Source: Malachius bipustulatus
Lineage: Eukaryota; Arthropoda; Insecta; Coleoptera; Melyridae
Length of the DNA stretch: 64,000 nt
Assembly (NCBI GenBank): GCA_910589415.1
Contig: OU342637.1
Location: 26,938,162-27,002,161 of the forward strand
Direction of reading: 5' to 3'
How positions within the stretch are numbered: position 1 is the stretch's first letter; the number at the start of each line of letters is the position of its first letter. Positions 12,165 through 24,489 of the stretch are shown here, one piece after another. The notes under the pieces were generated by a model that saw only the letters and a program-made list of their open reading frames with translations, was not told the origin of the DNA and did not search any database. The translations under genes and the position numbers were made by a program.

Positions 12165-12605
12165 GAATCTCTTCATTGCGATTTTTTGACTGAACCTATC
12201 ATGTTGTCTTCTCTGGTGTTGACACTGCTTTTCTTCTCACTATATAGCTCTACCTAGCCTTCCAGATAATTCAGTTTATTGGTACTTTTCGCGAGGAGGA
12301 TACTGTTCATTGCCATTTTTTGGGTGTGCACATAATGTTGTCTTGCCCACTACGAGGTGTTGTCTTCAGTTTTGACACTGCTTTTCTTCTCACCATATAG
12401 CTTTACCTAGCCCTCCAGGTAATTCAATTTATTGGTACTTTTCACGTGGAGGATACTCTTCATTGCCATTTTTGGCTGTGCGCATATTGTTGTCTTGCCC
12501 ACTACGAGGTGTTGTCTTCAGTTTTGACACTGCCTTTCTTCTCACCATATAGTTTATCGATTCTTTCAGATAATTCAGCTTAGTGGTACCTTTTGCGTGG
12601 AGCAA
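12165..12605. repeat. 152-bp tandem repeat, about three units
   Basis: The landmark GACACTGCTTTTCTTCTCAC occurs at about 12221, 12374 and 12526 (the last as TGCCTTTCTTC), a period of 152-153 bp. The units also share CATTGCCATTTTT, TTGTCTTGCCCACTACGAGG and GATAATTCAGTTTATTGGTA. The copies are similar enough to suggest fairly recent duplication. No coding frame runs through them. Confidence 0.88.
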
Positions 12606-12609
12606 TCAG

Positions 12610-15600
12610 CTCTACGCGTAAACTTTTAATTGAACTCTTTTGTTCCCTTTTTTAGTAACAATAATTAGCCTCTGATAATACAATCTAGGGAAGGATAACT
12701 TAATGAGTAAAATTTTGACCGAATTTTCGGAACTTGGCTTTTTATTTCCTTTACCAATCGATGAAAATACCATTTCACTGAAGCATTAAAAAAAGCATTT
12801 TAAAAGCTTTTTTGCTGTGCCAACTCACTGAAAAAAATATTGTCGGTACATGGGAAACTAATCTTCTAATCACGCGTTTCCTGACACTTTGGCGCTTTAA
12901 ATTAAAAATTGTGCTTTTGCTGTATTTAATAGATTCCACCCGCAACTCGATGTTACGATCATCCTTTTGTTAATTTCGCAATGGCAAAGCCATTTGTAGC
13001 GTTGATAAGCACATGATAGGCCACGGCAAATAAAACTCTCTGCAAAATGAATTCAGTTACGGAGGGAAAACCTTCAGCAATGCTGTCATGATACGTCCAG
13101 CCCGGTTATTCGTCGCGTGTATGTTCTTTTAATTGAAAAGGGTTTTCAACAGCCCTTAACAGTTGATTGCATAAGACGTTTTAAATATAACTGTATTTTA
13201 ACTTTGTCACAAGGGATAGAGGATAGTATTTTTAATGACGCGAAAATTATTTAGGAATAATAAACGTAATTGCACTGATTTCTAAATGACTTTTTAAAAT
13301 AATAAAGAAACTCAAATTAGGAAGGTGCGAGGCTGGGAACACTTCGTTTACTTCAAACGAAATTTCACTCTGATGTCCCACTGGTGAAATTCTGGACCAA
13401 AAGCTCTTAAAATCATAAATAAAATACACGTCGATGTTCAATAACAATAGCTCAAGTCTCCAGTAGTTGTCATTCTCGAGGAATTCTATAAAGAAAGAAC
13501 CTCGTTTGTGTCTTTTATCCGAAAATTACCTTCCATGGTGCAAGGAATTCCCGATGGCGGCTCATAAGAACTCATCTTGTTTGAAGTTCGCTCCTCGGTA
13601 ACAAACTGTGAAATATCAAGAGATCAGAACGACGACAAATTTGTATGTGTGGAAAGACGACAAAAAGCAAAAGTTAAGCGCACATTGTCAATTCTCCTCA
13701 GAGATCTCTCCTGTACGGTTTTCAAGCTCTATTCTTACACGGGGGTTTCGATCACATATCTCATCAATCATATTTAATATTTATAAAAATGTTTATACCT
13801 TCATAAGAAGCTTTTCGGAAGTACTTAACTCAAAAATACTGAACAGTGAAGATTGGTAATGAATACGAAATATGTGGGTTTAGTTTCAAAAGCAATAAGT
13901 CTTTGAATTTAATAGAAATTTTAGAGGATTTATGCAGCACGTCCCCTCAAAGTTGACAAAACTACACCTCGGACAGTTAGTTCGGCGAAAATGTGCTCTG
14001 ATATCCTTGTAAAAGTAGGCGCTACTAGAATTGAAAAAAAAAAGTCGCGCTCAAATATGAATGGCACTGATAATATACTTCATCACTCGCCGGTCGGTCG
14101 TGTTAGGTATTCCGGATGAAGAATCGCTGACGCCCGACGGAGTCCGGATCCCAGGGAGGCCCTCGATTGACATTACCATATCGATGGTCGGATTGACGCC
14201 GTGACACGGGTAAGGATATGTACGAACAAAGAGAGATCTTATATCACATATGGATTCCCCATATCTTGATCAATTCAAGGACTCACACTGAGGGAATAGA
14301 TTCGAGTCGAAAGAGAGAAATGGAGATTGGTATGAGTTTGATGCGACTAGTCTTACTTGATATCAGAAATGTCGCAGTTTATTGTTATTTTAGTTTATTA
14401 ACGAGATTTCAAATTAGACTTCGAGCACTTTTATCGTACCATTTTGGGAAACACAAACACTTCATCCTTTCAGGATCCAAAATTATATTTAATTCAAAAG
14501 ATTTTTCCGTTTGTGACAAGAGTCCTCATCTGTCGCTTTAAATGCTGATTCGCAAACACTTTTAGTCTGTATATGAGTGTGGGAAATTGGGAAATTTTTC
14601 CTACCCCTTCTTGCTTGACTGTTTGAAACGGTTTAATCAAACCTAATGATTTATCACAAAGTCAGATAAAACTTGGAACGAAAAAAGTTAATCACCTTTG
14701 CACAATTCAGACAAATTCTAGACGTAGACAAGAATTGTAACTCTTCGCTTGGAGTATCCCTTGCATTGTTGGCAAACTTTTCCATCCAAACCTGCAATAC
14801 AACATCAGTGGAAGCTTTGTGAATATTACCACTCAAATCCTTTGCTTTCCCATCTACTCTCCCGATAACATGACGGAACCGTGGATAACCCGAATCCGTT
14901 CCTGTCTATTCTACCGGATAGCGCAACAATAAATCGCCGCCAGAAGGCGCTCGCAGCTCCCGCTCCAGATTACCGGACTGGCTAGGAACACATGCTTTAT
15001 AGAGCACTCGGTGTCTGCATTACTTCTGCTTAGCTTCTTGTTTCACGCCCGACCAGCTTTAGAGAATAGTTTAAATCGTTGAAATTCATAGCGGTCAATT
15101 TGACCAGATTAATCCAGCTTCTACTCGACTGGATTAAAACGCGGGGATAGTTTCACTTCCACCTACCGATAGAACACAATGTACCGTGGCTGAAACTTCT
15201 CTCGGACTTTGTTTTGTTGTCATGTTCAGTGAACTTTCAAATGAGATGTCGCGGAGTTATAAATTTTCAGTTGTGTGTAAACTGCAATTATTTCATTATA
15301 TTCTTGAAAAAATGAAACTTTGAATACTTAGTGATTATGATTAAACTCGAGCATCAAACGTTTCCTTCATTATTCACGTGAAAAGACACCGTGATAGATC
15401 CACTGATTCAATTCTATTCTCCAAAGATCAAAGCTTCACTAACTCCAATCCCTTCGGTGCTGGTCCACCACGTATTTTATTGCATGTTCTATAACGTTTT
15501 ATCCTGTCGTCCTCGGGATCCTGGCCAATTAAACGTGAAACTCTGCGAGCCGGCAGGACTGAGATTGACTTTTGATTAGCATATGTGCTTGCACTTCTTG

Positions 15601-16530
15601 CTCCAGGCCGTTTCGGGTCACTCCATAGGCACCCGTCACAACCAGATACATTATTAACTCATTCGCATAGTCGCTTGGTTCGTTATGTACACTAGAAATC
15701 ATAAGTGCTGATTTAGGAGGGTCGGTCCAGAGTTTAAAAATAAAAATAAAATATTTCTGGAAAAGGTTGTGACACTTCTTGTGCATTGTGGTTACCCCTG
15801 GGGTTTATTTTAGGCAGGTGTAAGGAGTCATCAATGTTTTATAACTACAATTAGCTATTATGAAGTGGATGGGCCTTAGTAGGAGAATAATAAAAAAAAT
15901 CGTTTTAGATATCAAGGGGGGATTCAAAAATGATATCTCAGTTTTAGATTTCATCCTCTCACCCCCAACCAACCCTACACGTAATTTTGAGATTTCAAAT
16001 AGCACCCTCTACCATATAAAATGGTGCTTTGTATACGAAATGGTGGTATAAAAAAATACAAAATGGTGCTTTGTGTTTTGAAATCGATCTATTTTTATGG
16101 AAGTGATAAACAAGTGAAAATATTGAAAAACACAATTTTCTATTTTAAATAACATAGGTACGAAGAAAAAATGAACATCCTCCTTAACGACACTGTTCCG
16201 TTCCCATGTTTCCCTTTTCCATATAACTCCCTCCTTATTTTGAATTATGCACGGGGAGAGAGGAACGTGACAACATGGTGCGCGAGACCATGTCCTATGG
16301 GCATACAGCCAAAGGGTGTCTACCACTTCACCCATGATTATGAGATGAACCGCTGTCGCGTTCGGTCCATGTCTGTTTATACATAAGAAGAGTGTTTACA
16401 TTGCAATCCACAAGTGCGATAGTATCTTCGGCCCTTGTCGCCAAATGAAAAGCTCACTAAGCTGTCTACATGGGATATTTAAGGTAGGTGCATAATTATC
16501 ATCCTTGAAATTATACCCCTTAATTGCTCC
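12610..16530. other. Gene-free stretch with a GC-richer block
   Basis: No recognisable gene. About 14850-15130 is GC-richer, with CpG words and TAATCC/GGATTA-type motifs, and may be regulatory. Frames of 60-108 codons at 14218-14541, 15529-15786 and 16009-16335 match nothing I know. Several overlap one another on opposite strands, as chance frames do. Confidence 0.4.
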
Positions 16531-16539
16531 CCTAATTAT

Positions 16540-17040
16540 TTTCCCGCTGGTCCTTCGAATAATTAAATTAATCAAAATTCCAAACCGCGTGACTTACTAT
16601 ACAAATAAAACAATTGAGTTCTTGGCAGTAAGTCGTTACGCAACAGACACTAATACTTACAGAAAAATTAAAGCAAAAATACTATAGAAAACAAAATAAT
16701 ACCCTTATTAAAACCCTGAGAGACAATAAATATATAAATGAAAGTATAGCCAAGAACTTAACAATACATAAACGCACAAACACCGAAAATATATGCCCTC
16801 ATTAACACACACAAACAAGATATGGCCCTATACGGCCTATCGTATCAAACATTCAAGCTCCCCTACACGACCTATCCAAATACCTTTTCAAAATCCTGCG
16901 AAAAGCCATCAAAAAAGCAAAAACAATACTTCTAAACAATAGTTACCCCATACACCTAATAAACAGCCTCCCAGCTAGAAAAATCCATCCCCACTATAAT
17001 AATAAATGTTTGCAGAAATAATAAAGAAATTAACACCTGA
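16540..17040 (+). pseudogene. Penelope-like element reverse transcriptase fragment
   Basis: Three successive frames give one protein in the order expected of the N-terminal part of a Penelope-like RT. DTNTYRKIK ends at a stop near 16683. LIKTLRDNKYINESIAKNLT and NTENICPH follow (about 16704-16803). After another shift comes RPIVSNIQAPLHDLSKYL (about 16830-16885) with LLNNSYPIHLINSLPARK behind it. In this family a GLPKIHKP-like motif precedes the LRPIVS motif, and the helix after it runs into the first catalytic block. Here the GLPKIHK motif is decayed and no catalytic aspartates remain. The fragment is dead. No GIY-YIG endonuclease part is visible downstream. Confidence 0.7.
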
Positions 17041-17479
17041 TTCCCACCAAGCAGCACAGATGTCACCACTATCAGACAGCGCAGCTCCTAACCGACAGAT
17101 CCACTACAAAAACAATAATTACGATGACTTGAAGAATAAAATAGACAAAAAATAGAGAAAATTAACAAAACATGACAAAAATAACATAAAAAAGTGAAAA
17201 CCACTTTTTGTTTTCTTAAAAAAAATAATAAATATTGAAAAATATCATTTTCAGACCCCGCCATTTTAATAATGCTTGTTAAACCTACTGTCTCTAAAAA
17301 ACATGACAAAAATTCTTACTTTTAATTTATAATTATTTTTATTGAACCACTAATTATTTTATTATATAATATTTGAAGAATTTTATTGGAATTTAGGTTC
17401 TAATTTAAATTTGCCACTAAAGATTCTCTACAGAACAAATTAGAAAAACTTTCGTACAGCATGCGAGGAGAAGACTGAA
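17041..17479. other. AT-rich DNA between the Penelope fragment and the ribozyme
   Basis: Very AT-rich and without coding content. It may be the remaining part of the Penelope-like copy, because the ribozyme that follows is a known component of Penelope terminal repeats. Confidence 0.4.
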
Positions 17480-17527
17480 GACATGGACGGTACCGTTTCG
17501 TCCTTATTATGGACTCATCAGCACATC
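17480..17527 (-). ncRNA. Hammerhead ribozyme, Penelope-type (minimal stem III)
   Basis: On the minus strand the conserved core is complete. CTGATGAG (17521-17514) leads into stem II, GTCC with GGAC, closed by the loop ATAATAA (17510-17504). GAAAC follows (17499-17495). Stem III is the tiny palindrome CGG/CCG around TA, and cleavage would fall after GTC (17488-17486). Stem I forms from GATGTG (17527-17522) and CATGTC (17485-17480), six pairs including two G-U. A type I hammerhead with a two- to four-pair palindromic stem III is the form known from Penelope-like element terminal repeats, where it is thought to act as a dimer. Activity is not shown by sequence alone. Confidence 0.85.
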
Positions 17528-17529
17528 AT

Positions 17530-19510
17530 ATCAGTCAGATCCAAACCACACATGCTATACGAAATTTGGAAGTTATATCTATCTTACTTTTAATATGAGT
17601 TACCCAAAATCGAACCTAAAACCCAAAAAAGAACAATCAAATCAGATAAACGGATAGTTCAATAAATTCTTAACTAAGTAATGTGAAAAGAATAAAATTT
17701 CAAATAAACAAATAAATACTTTTTATGTTGACTGTACCAGAGTTCTTCCAGTCATTCTAGACTGATAAATTTAGGATTTGATTTATCTTTTTGTTCTTCT
17801 TGTTCTTCTTGTTTATGACGAAGCATTTTGACTTTTTTGTTATTTTAATCTATTAAAATGACATGTCAACTTAGGGCCGAAGATTTATGTTACTTATCAT
17901 ATCCAGCGATGTAACTTTATTATACAACTGCACAAATTTACCATCTCACTCCATCATAATAATCATCCAGATCAAATTTATGCTAACGTTCTAGGTCACA
18001 AAAATTGAATTATTATAAAAAATTTGTCAAAACTTTTTTGGGTTCTAGTTCGCTTAATATGGGTCATAGCCGCCGGGCAAGTGCAATAATTCGGATCGAA
18101 TATCTGGATTTCGTGGCATCTGCGGGCATTATAGCGGAAAAACAGTCTTGGATGGATTACCCTTAACGAGTAAGATTTTAATCCAGAATGTTTCAATAGG
18201 ATCCTCCTCTGGACCCGAATTTGAAGCACCCTGAACGGCGCTCCGGAGAGAATTCCTCTCGCATTAAAATTTAGGAGAGGAATCGATGAGGCGCCTTGTC
18301 GATAAAAAATGGAATATTGATTAGTGATGGAATGGAATCACATTCACGTAACGGTCTAAGTCTCCTTTGGGTCTCGTTCGTTCCCTCATGTATAACAATG
18401 ATTATTATGTATTCGTCTTGAGACCTAAAACAATAGTACTATCTAGTAGGTAACAATGAGATTATAAAGGTCGGGTAAGGACAATTTTTATTAAAGCTAT
18501 TGATGACCTTTATCAACATTTTTATAATAACGTTCATGCCAGGATTAATTGGTAAATTTTACACCTAAGGACACCTTCTTTAGAAAATGAGACAAGCATT
18601 GTGACCTTCACATAACAAACGAAATAACACGAACGCACTTCATTTAAATTTCAACTTAAGTTCACTTACGCATTAGCCTCTGGCGACCGACTAACTACAG
18701 CCAACCGCACACCGCATAGCGAATCTGGGAGGACAATAAAATCGTAGACAAAATAGCGTCTTCTTCTCGCAGAGAATCGACGTAATTCTTCTCTTCGTTG
18801 ACGCATTATTTTACTATTACATAATATAAGTCTCGTGCGTGTAATTTTAACGAAGATAGAAGTGAAAATTTTCAAAACCCCCACATCTTTAACCTTTCCT
18901 CGATCAGTTTATAATATTTCACTAAATCCAAATGTCTCTTTTCATACACACCTACCCGTTATGGTGCGCAAACAAAATGTGTGAAAAGGTAAATATTTCT
19001 TTTATTGGTAAACACTTGAAAGAGTCTAGTTTGTCGTAAGTGTTAGTCTAAAATGCTACATCCCGGTTTATCCCGGCAACCCTAACAGAGACACGTTCAC
19101 AAGAGCCCAGGAAGACTTTTATTTCCGTGTTCGCCTCTATCTCGATCGCAAAGTGATGGCCTGTAATCTGTAAATGCCTGCTCTTAATACCTGTTACTCT
19201 GTAACGATATTTACGTGGCTAGGTCAGGTAATATGTACAGGAGTCAGGATGGTGCAGTATATTGCAGACGAGATACTAAAAGATATTTATTGGCTTTCCA
19301 CAACGTATGATGTGACCATGCAACTTTATTGACCTAAATTATCAATCATTATATCTGAATAACTTTTCTATTAAGGCAGATTAGAATTTAATTGACCAGG
19401 TCTGCTAAATCGCCATTCAAGGCTCGTATGTCGATTATTGAATAATTTCATATCATCATCGCAAAAATAAAGCATCGGATCTAAACGCCAATCCCAAATC
19501 CTCGACTTTA
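17530..19510. other. Gene-free stretch
   Basis: No recognisable gene. About 18050-18300 is GC-richer and CpG-containing, with GGATTA-type words. The frames at 17996-18229 and 18666-18884 (minus) are unrecognised. Confidence 0.4.
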
Positions 19511-19519
19511 ACTAGGAAT

Positions 19520-20760
19520 CCATTTGTTTGTGCCAGAGAATTTGCTCAAGTCATCTTAACTGGCACGGAAGCTTACATTCCTTTTTCAAAAAAAAGGCCC
19601 TTAAAACAGCACCTTGGTTTAATAAAAGATGCAAGGAAGCTTTCGCGTCCAAACAACTTGCTTTTCAGCTGTGGCGAAAGGCTCCGATGGCACAAATCAC
19701 CACAACTTCATCCGCGCTCGAAACAGGTGCAAAGAAATAATAGGCCAAACTAAGGAAGCTCATAACCAGAGAATCAGGAATAAACTTCTCTCCTGCCCCA
19801 ACGGTGCGAAATTCTTTTGGTCGGTCACTAAGGCAGTTAGCCAGAATTTCACCAAATCCACCATTCCACCACTAACCCGGATCGACGGGACTATTGCATC
19901 GACGGCATCTGAGAAAATCAATCTTTTGGCGCAATTATTTTCTTCATACTTCCGTCGATTTTCAGTTAAAAAACCCGCCAACTATCCCTTCCGTAGAATC
20001 CAAAATGTCGTATTCTGAGAGCGAGTCATTAAGCGCATTATGTTAGGCTTGGACCCATACAAAGCTTCTGGTCCCGATGACGTACCAGTTATCGTACTTA
20101 AAAATTGCGCGGTTGAGCTGTCACCTGTTTTCTGTCAATGCCGGCGTCTCTCAGGGATCCCTTTAATCTCCAACTATCTTTCTTATTTACATTAACGATC
20201 GAAACAACGAAAAATCCAATATACCTACAGTTTTGCCAAAGATGACAATACACTTAATACCTTCCTATACCTTAGATGAGCGAACTTCGGTCATCGCCGC
20301 ACATTTTCGCAGAGAGCAAGAAGTCTCAATATTTAACAAAGATCTACAAGAGATTCTAGCTTGGGGCGATAGAAATCAGTTTCAGTTTAATGCTGGTAAA
20401 ACACAGTCGGTTATCTCCTCCAAAAAAGTCAAAACGTTGTGGAGCCGATAATTTGGTAATGGCGGGACACTACCTTCTTCCATCACCATATCTTCGTTTG
20501 CTTGGCGTGAGCCTCGGAGCGAACATGTCTTGGCATGATCATGTTGCGGGTTTGACGAATAGCGAAACTTGGAACACTGTTCCGTAAAAAGAAACTTTAT
20601 ACGTCTGAACAACTTTATCTCTTATACAAGGCTCAAATACGACCATACTTATTGGAGACTTATTTCATGTAAAGCATACCTTTGGAATAGCGTTCCAAGC
20701 GAAGTGTTTCCTGAAGAATACAACCTGCAGCGATAGTGAACGTGAATCGATATCTCCGCT
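19520..20760 (+). pseudogene. Degenerate LINE ORF2 (RT), internally deleted
   Basis: The plus strand encodes pieces of a non-LTR retrotransposon ORF2 in correct order. The region before the RT includes PWFNKRCKEAF and FWSVTKAVSQNF (19528-19860). The RT entrance reads KASGPDDVPVIVLKNCAVEL (about 20058-20117). The chain then jumps to AGVSQGSL (near 20137) and IYINDR, and the catalytic box is degenerate (FAKDD where F/Y-A-D-D is expected). AWGDRNQFQFNAGKTQS (about 20360) and a C-terminal LWNSVPSEVFPEEYNLQR (20680-20735) follow. The first catalytic block is deleted at about 20120. Stops and frameshifts are frequent. It resembles CR1/Jockey-type LINEs, which lack an RNase H tail. It cannot be functional. 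Confidence 0.85.
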
Positions 20761-20769
20761 CATTCACCG

Positions 20770-22555
20770 CTACCAGAGTGCCATAGGGATTTCCCTACAG
20801 TGCATGTGCCTTTTCAATAAAATAAGAAGAAAATAGAGTCCTGGAGTACGTCAATACGAACCTGTCGCTGAGGAGAAAAAAAACACTAAATCGCAACGGC
20901 ACCACAATGTTCGCACTGACTGAAAACAATCCACCTAAACAGATACCCGCGTACTTATTCCAACTTATTCCTGGAAAGTCTATAAAAGTTTTAGGAAAAT
21001 TTAGCTAACATTTGGGAAATTTTTGACAAGAATTCAGTGTGACTAGTTACCAAACTAAAACAAAAAGTTAGTCAAGACTGAACGTCGTGGTAAAAGAAAA
21101 GAATGAAATCGTGAGGAATCATCCATAGTTCATCGAAACAGGCTGCATAGAGCTGCTGGACTTGGAGTTGTTTGTTTTATGATTTTCTGTGCCTCGTCTA
21201 ACGGGTCAAGACGGTAAAATGGTAAAATACTCGTCTAGGATCTTCTACCAGTACCTCAGAAAAATGAATTGTCATCAGTTTTGAAATCAATTTCTTTTGG
21301 ACGATATCTTTATTGTCGCCTCTGGTGTATTGACAGGATAACATGGAAGACTTACTTGGTGTATTCACTGAACGGAGATTTTAAATGTGGATCCATGAAT
21401 GTATAGCATCTTGGGCACTTCGAGTATATTTCACTCAAGAATTAATAGGACAGAATCAGAAGGAGTCGCAAACGAAATCAATTCAATCGTTGGAAGTGTT
21501 CCCCTCCAGCATCTCGATTTCTGTTATTACATCTCCCGCAGGTAGGTGTACATCCTTAGACCTGCATCGAAGTGGTAACATTACATCTCTGTTCGCTCCG
21601 AAATCCAATCTGAGCGAAGTGGTAGATGTGAGTAATATATTGAGATTAGTTGTTAATTCTTTTTCATCTCGAGCTGGTGTTCATCCGTACGAAATAGTAA
21701 GAAGCTTTGGCTGAGAAGATTTCTCAGTCGAGCTGGCACACTTATATGTTTCTTACTTGGACCTGGATATAGTCTGTTAATGGGTCTTTCTGGAAAGTGT
21801 GGCAAGGACTCTCTCCCTCTGCTTATTTTAAACAGTATTAATATTCTCTAGTGGATATATTTACCTATACAAGTTGGAGAGGAAACTAACCTTGTTGACA
21901 GAAATGTTGGAAAAACTCTTTAGAACGTAGTTATTAATTTCGTGATTGTTGAAATAAAAATGCAGTGGAGGATTTTATTTTCAGTTTTAAGCAGTCGAGT
22001 AGGTACATAATTTAACAGCGACGAAGCATGTAAACACATGTAATATGAGATGAATTTATAATAGTCTTCTTTTTATCATGTAATGGCAAAAAGTTCACCT
22101 CTGAACTATATATAAAGCTCTTTCAAGTGGTAATGCTTGCCCGGCGCATATCAGATTTTCATTGCATTCTATCTAAAACTCCATTTCGCATTCTCGTTTG
22201 AACAGGCGCATTTGTTCCTTTTTCCTAATCTATAACAGTTCTGTTTAATGTTATTGCATTCGACGCCGGAGTAATATTTTCTGGAATTGGCATCTGCATC
22301 AGTTTCATATATTTGCAATTTCGTAGCGATATTTATATACCTGCCCACCTTGTTTGAAACTGAACAAGACATTCAAACAACTTTGAATATTATTCATTTC
22401 CAGCGATCGAACATTATACCTATTAAGTAGGTACAAGATGTTCATGTAATGTGAACGTACTGTCTTTTCGCATTAGTAATATTACACTGGCACCGATAAG
22501 TATATAACCGAGACGTTCAACCAACAATACGCGATATTCTTTCTTAAAGCAAGCG
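20770..22555. other. Gene-free stretch
   Basis: No recognisable gene. The 109-codon plus frame at 21385-21714 is serine-rich and unassigned. It has no splice or family evidence. Confidence 0.4.
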
Positions 22556-22561
22556 ACATAG

Positions 22562-22603
22562 GATACCTGTATTACCAACACTGACCGTCAGTGTTGTAGG
22601 TAT
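22562..22603. repeat. Imperfect palindrome
   Basis: ATACCT..CAACACTGA is followed after a CCG centre by TCAGTGTTG..AGGTAT. The inner nine pairs are perfect and the outer six pair again after a short mismatch. Confidence 0.6.
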
Positions 22604-22609
22604 ACAAGT

Positions 22610-22960
22610 ACCCTAATTAAACGACAAGTTCTATAGCCATTAATAATACCATTGAAACGAACTATTTAACCCCTAGAGGGGAAAAATAGTCGTTGAGAGC
22701 ATGAGACAGTAAAAGACAACAAGGATCGTAGGTTGAGTCGCTAGTCTAAGAGGGTCAACAATAACAAGCAGGTCAGCAGAACAACAGGTACTCTTTATTG
22801 AAAAATGTAAAATATCACAATTATTAATATTACACTCTTGAGCACGGTTAACAAATAATAAAACAACAAGAGCGTGCGGTTTATCGGAATGACTTGGTCG
22901 GGTGCTAATAGTTCACAAGGCACTTATCTTCGTATGGCCCTTCGGAGTGAGCTACAAGTC
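22610..22960 (-). repeat. Possible solo-LTR-like segment (weak)
   Basis: Read on the minus strand, the segment begins near TGTAGCTCACTCC, just downstream of a short frame ending in TEASSGAKPEDPVY and a stop, and contains an AATAAAGAG polyadenylation-like signal followed by T-rich sequence. This is the layout of an LTR retrotransposon 3' end. No second copy, primer-binding site or target duplication was found, so the call is tentative. Confidence 0.2.
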
Positions 22961-23479
22961 TAGCTGTTAGTAGACTGGATCTTCAGGCTTGGCTCCGGAA
23001 CTTGCTTCGGTTCGAAAGGTGGACTTGGTATTGAAGAAAATCTGCCTTGGTATGGAGATTCTGCTTGGCACGGAAAAAGCAGTTGCCTCCGGGAATAAAA
23101 TTGCCTCCAGGGAAAAAGCTGTAATTTCATTGGTATCAGAAACACTCTTGCATTAATGAACGGTCCGATCGAGTCTGCTTGCCGAGGGTACATAAAATGA
23201 TGTCCCGTCCTCAAGATAGGTTGAGATCAAACATGTGATCGGCGAAATTTTACAAGCGGAGCGAAACTCGATCGGATTTAAAAGCTGTAATTAAAATTAG
23301 CATACGGTATTAAGAAAATATGATCTGTATAATTCCAACACAATTAAGAAAATCATTTTACGACACTCACCAAGCCAAAAACGTGGGTGATTTTTATAAT
23401 AATTCACGTGAAAGTTCATGACGCCATTTCAGGAAACTTCAGGTGTTTGCGGAACCTTCATCCGCGAATTTCCAGGAGA

Positions 23480-23690
23480 GAAAGAAAGTGAAAACGCAGG
23501 TATGATGATAAAACGCACCCGATTTCAACTCGACAGTCAAGGTCGACGAGACTCGACAGCGCAGTCGACGAACTCGAGGCCTCCAGTCGGATGTGCACTA
23601 AACGCCACCATCACTCACTCACTGCGCGCGCCCGCCGTTGTCTCCGTGTTGCTGGCATCTAGCCGGTACGTACAAGGTGTACGTTACACC
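23480..23690 (+). promoter_or_regulatory. CpG-rich promoter-like island
   Basis: This is among the most CpG-rich stretches in the window, with many TCGAC, GCGCGC and CCCGCC words. It includes a CTCCAGTCGG initiator-like word near 23580 and ends with ACAAGGTGTACG, a plausible splice donor, at about 23675. It could be a promoter with a non-coding first exon of a host gene. The apparent 175-codon frame spanning it (23418-23945) is a chance join of this island to the LINE fragment that follows. Confidence 0.3.
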
Positions 23691-24420
23691 ATTGATTGTA
23701 GAAGAGTTGTCTTCCTAATTGATAATATGCTATCAAACCGGAAACTTCAAGTTTTCGATAATGAAAAAAGCGGTAAAGTCAAATTTCTCAATAATGCACT
23801 GCTTCAAGGATCGGTATTGACGACATTATTGTTCAACTTACCAGAGACTCCGTGTAGAAAATTCATATATTATGATGGTTTAGCTATTTTCAATCAACAT
23901 AAAAGATTTGAGGAAATAGTAAATGTATTGAATGACGACATCTAGGTATGTAATGGTAGACTACTTTAAACATGGCGTTTTTGCCCCAATCCCAACAAAA
24001 CCGTCTGAACTACTACGAAAAACATCGAAAACTACAATTCTCGATGAACAACACAATTTCAATCCAGGAGCCTTGGAGTAACTTTTGATACTTTGCTAAC
24101 TTACAAACCGCATATCGACAAATTCCCCAAGAAACTTGAAACAAGAAACAACATTTTATATAAACTTGCCCGTTTAGATTGGAAAGCTCATGCATACACA
24201 TTAAGAGTTGCAGACATTTCGCTATAGATGAATATTGTTGCCCAATCTGGATGAATCGCGCTAATGTCCATAAAATTTATTCTTAATTGAACACCACCAC
24301 GCGAGTTATTACTAGCTGTCTTAAGTCAACTCCAACACCTCGGGTGTAGGTAATTTCAAACATTATACCACCAAGAATCAGAAGACAAATAGCGTCTGAG
24401 CGAGAATTCTGGAAATACAC
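23690..24420 (+). pseudogene. Jockey-like LINE RT fragment (5' part)
   Basis: The plus strand encodes the middle of a LINE RT: MLSNRKLQVF, then a QGSV motif (near 23813), then FIYYDGLAIF where F-Y-A-D-D-L-A-I is expected, so the second catalytic Asp is replaced by Gly. A few residues are missing between FNL and PET. After a stop at 23943, further frames give SLGVTFDTLLTYKPHIDKF (about 24070), ETRNNILYKLARLDWKAHAY and the thumb region. The same LINE appears to resume at about 24990, after an opposite-strand insertion. The fragment is inactive because of stops, frameshifts and the damaged active site. Confidence 0.82.
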
Positions 24421-24489
24421 ACCGGAATTTCCAATTTGGTAAGATCTTCAGAATCCTCTTGTTGTCGTGCGTTGTTGTTTGTTGGTAGA

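Noticed and set aside
23418..23945. A 175-codon protein of its own
   Set aside because: The first half reads through a CpG-rich non-coding island and the second half is clearly LINE RT. The frame joins two unrelated sequences.
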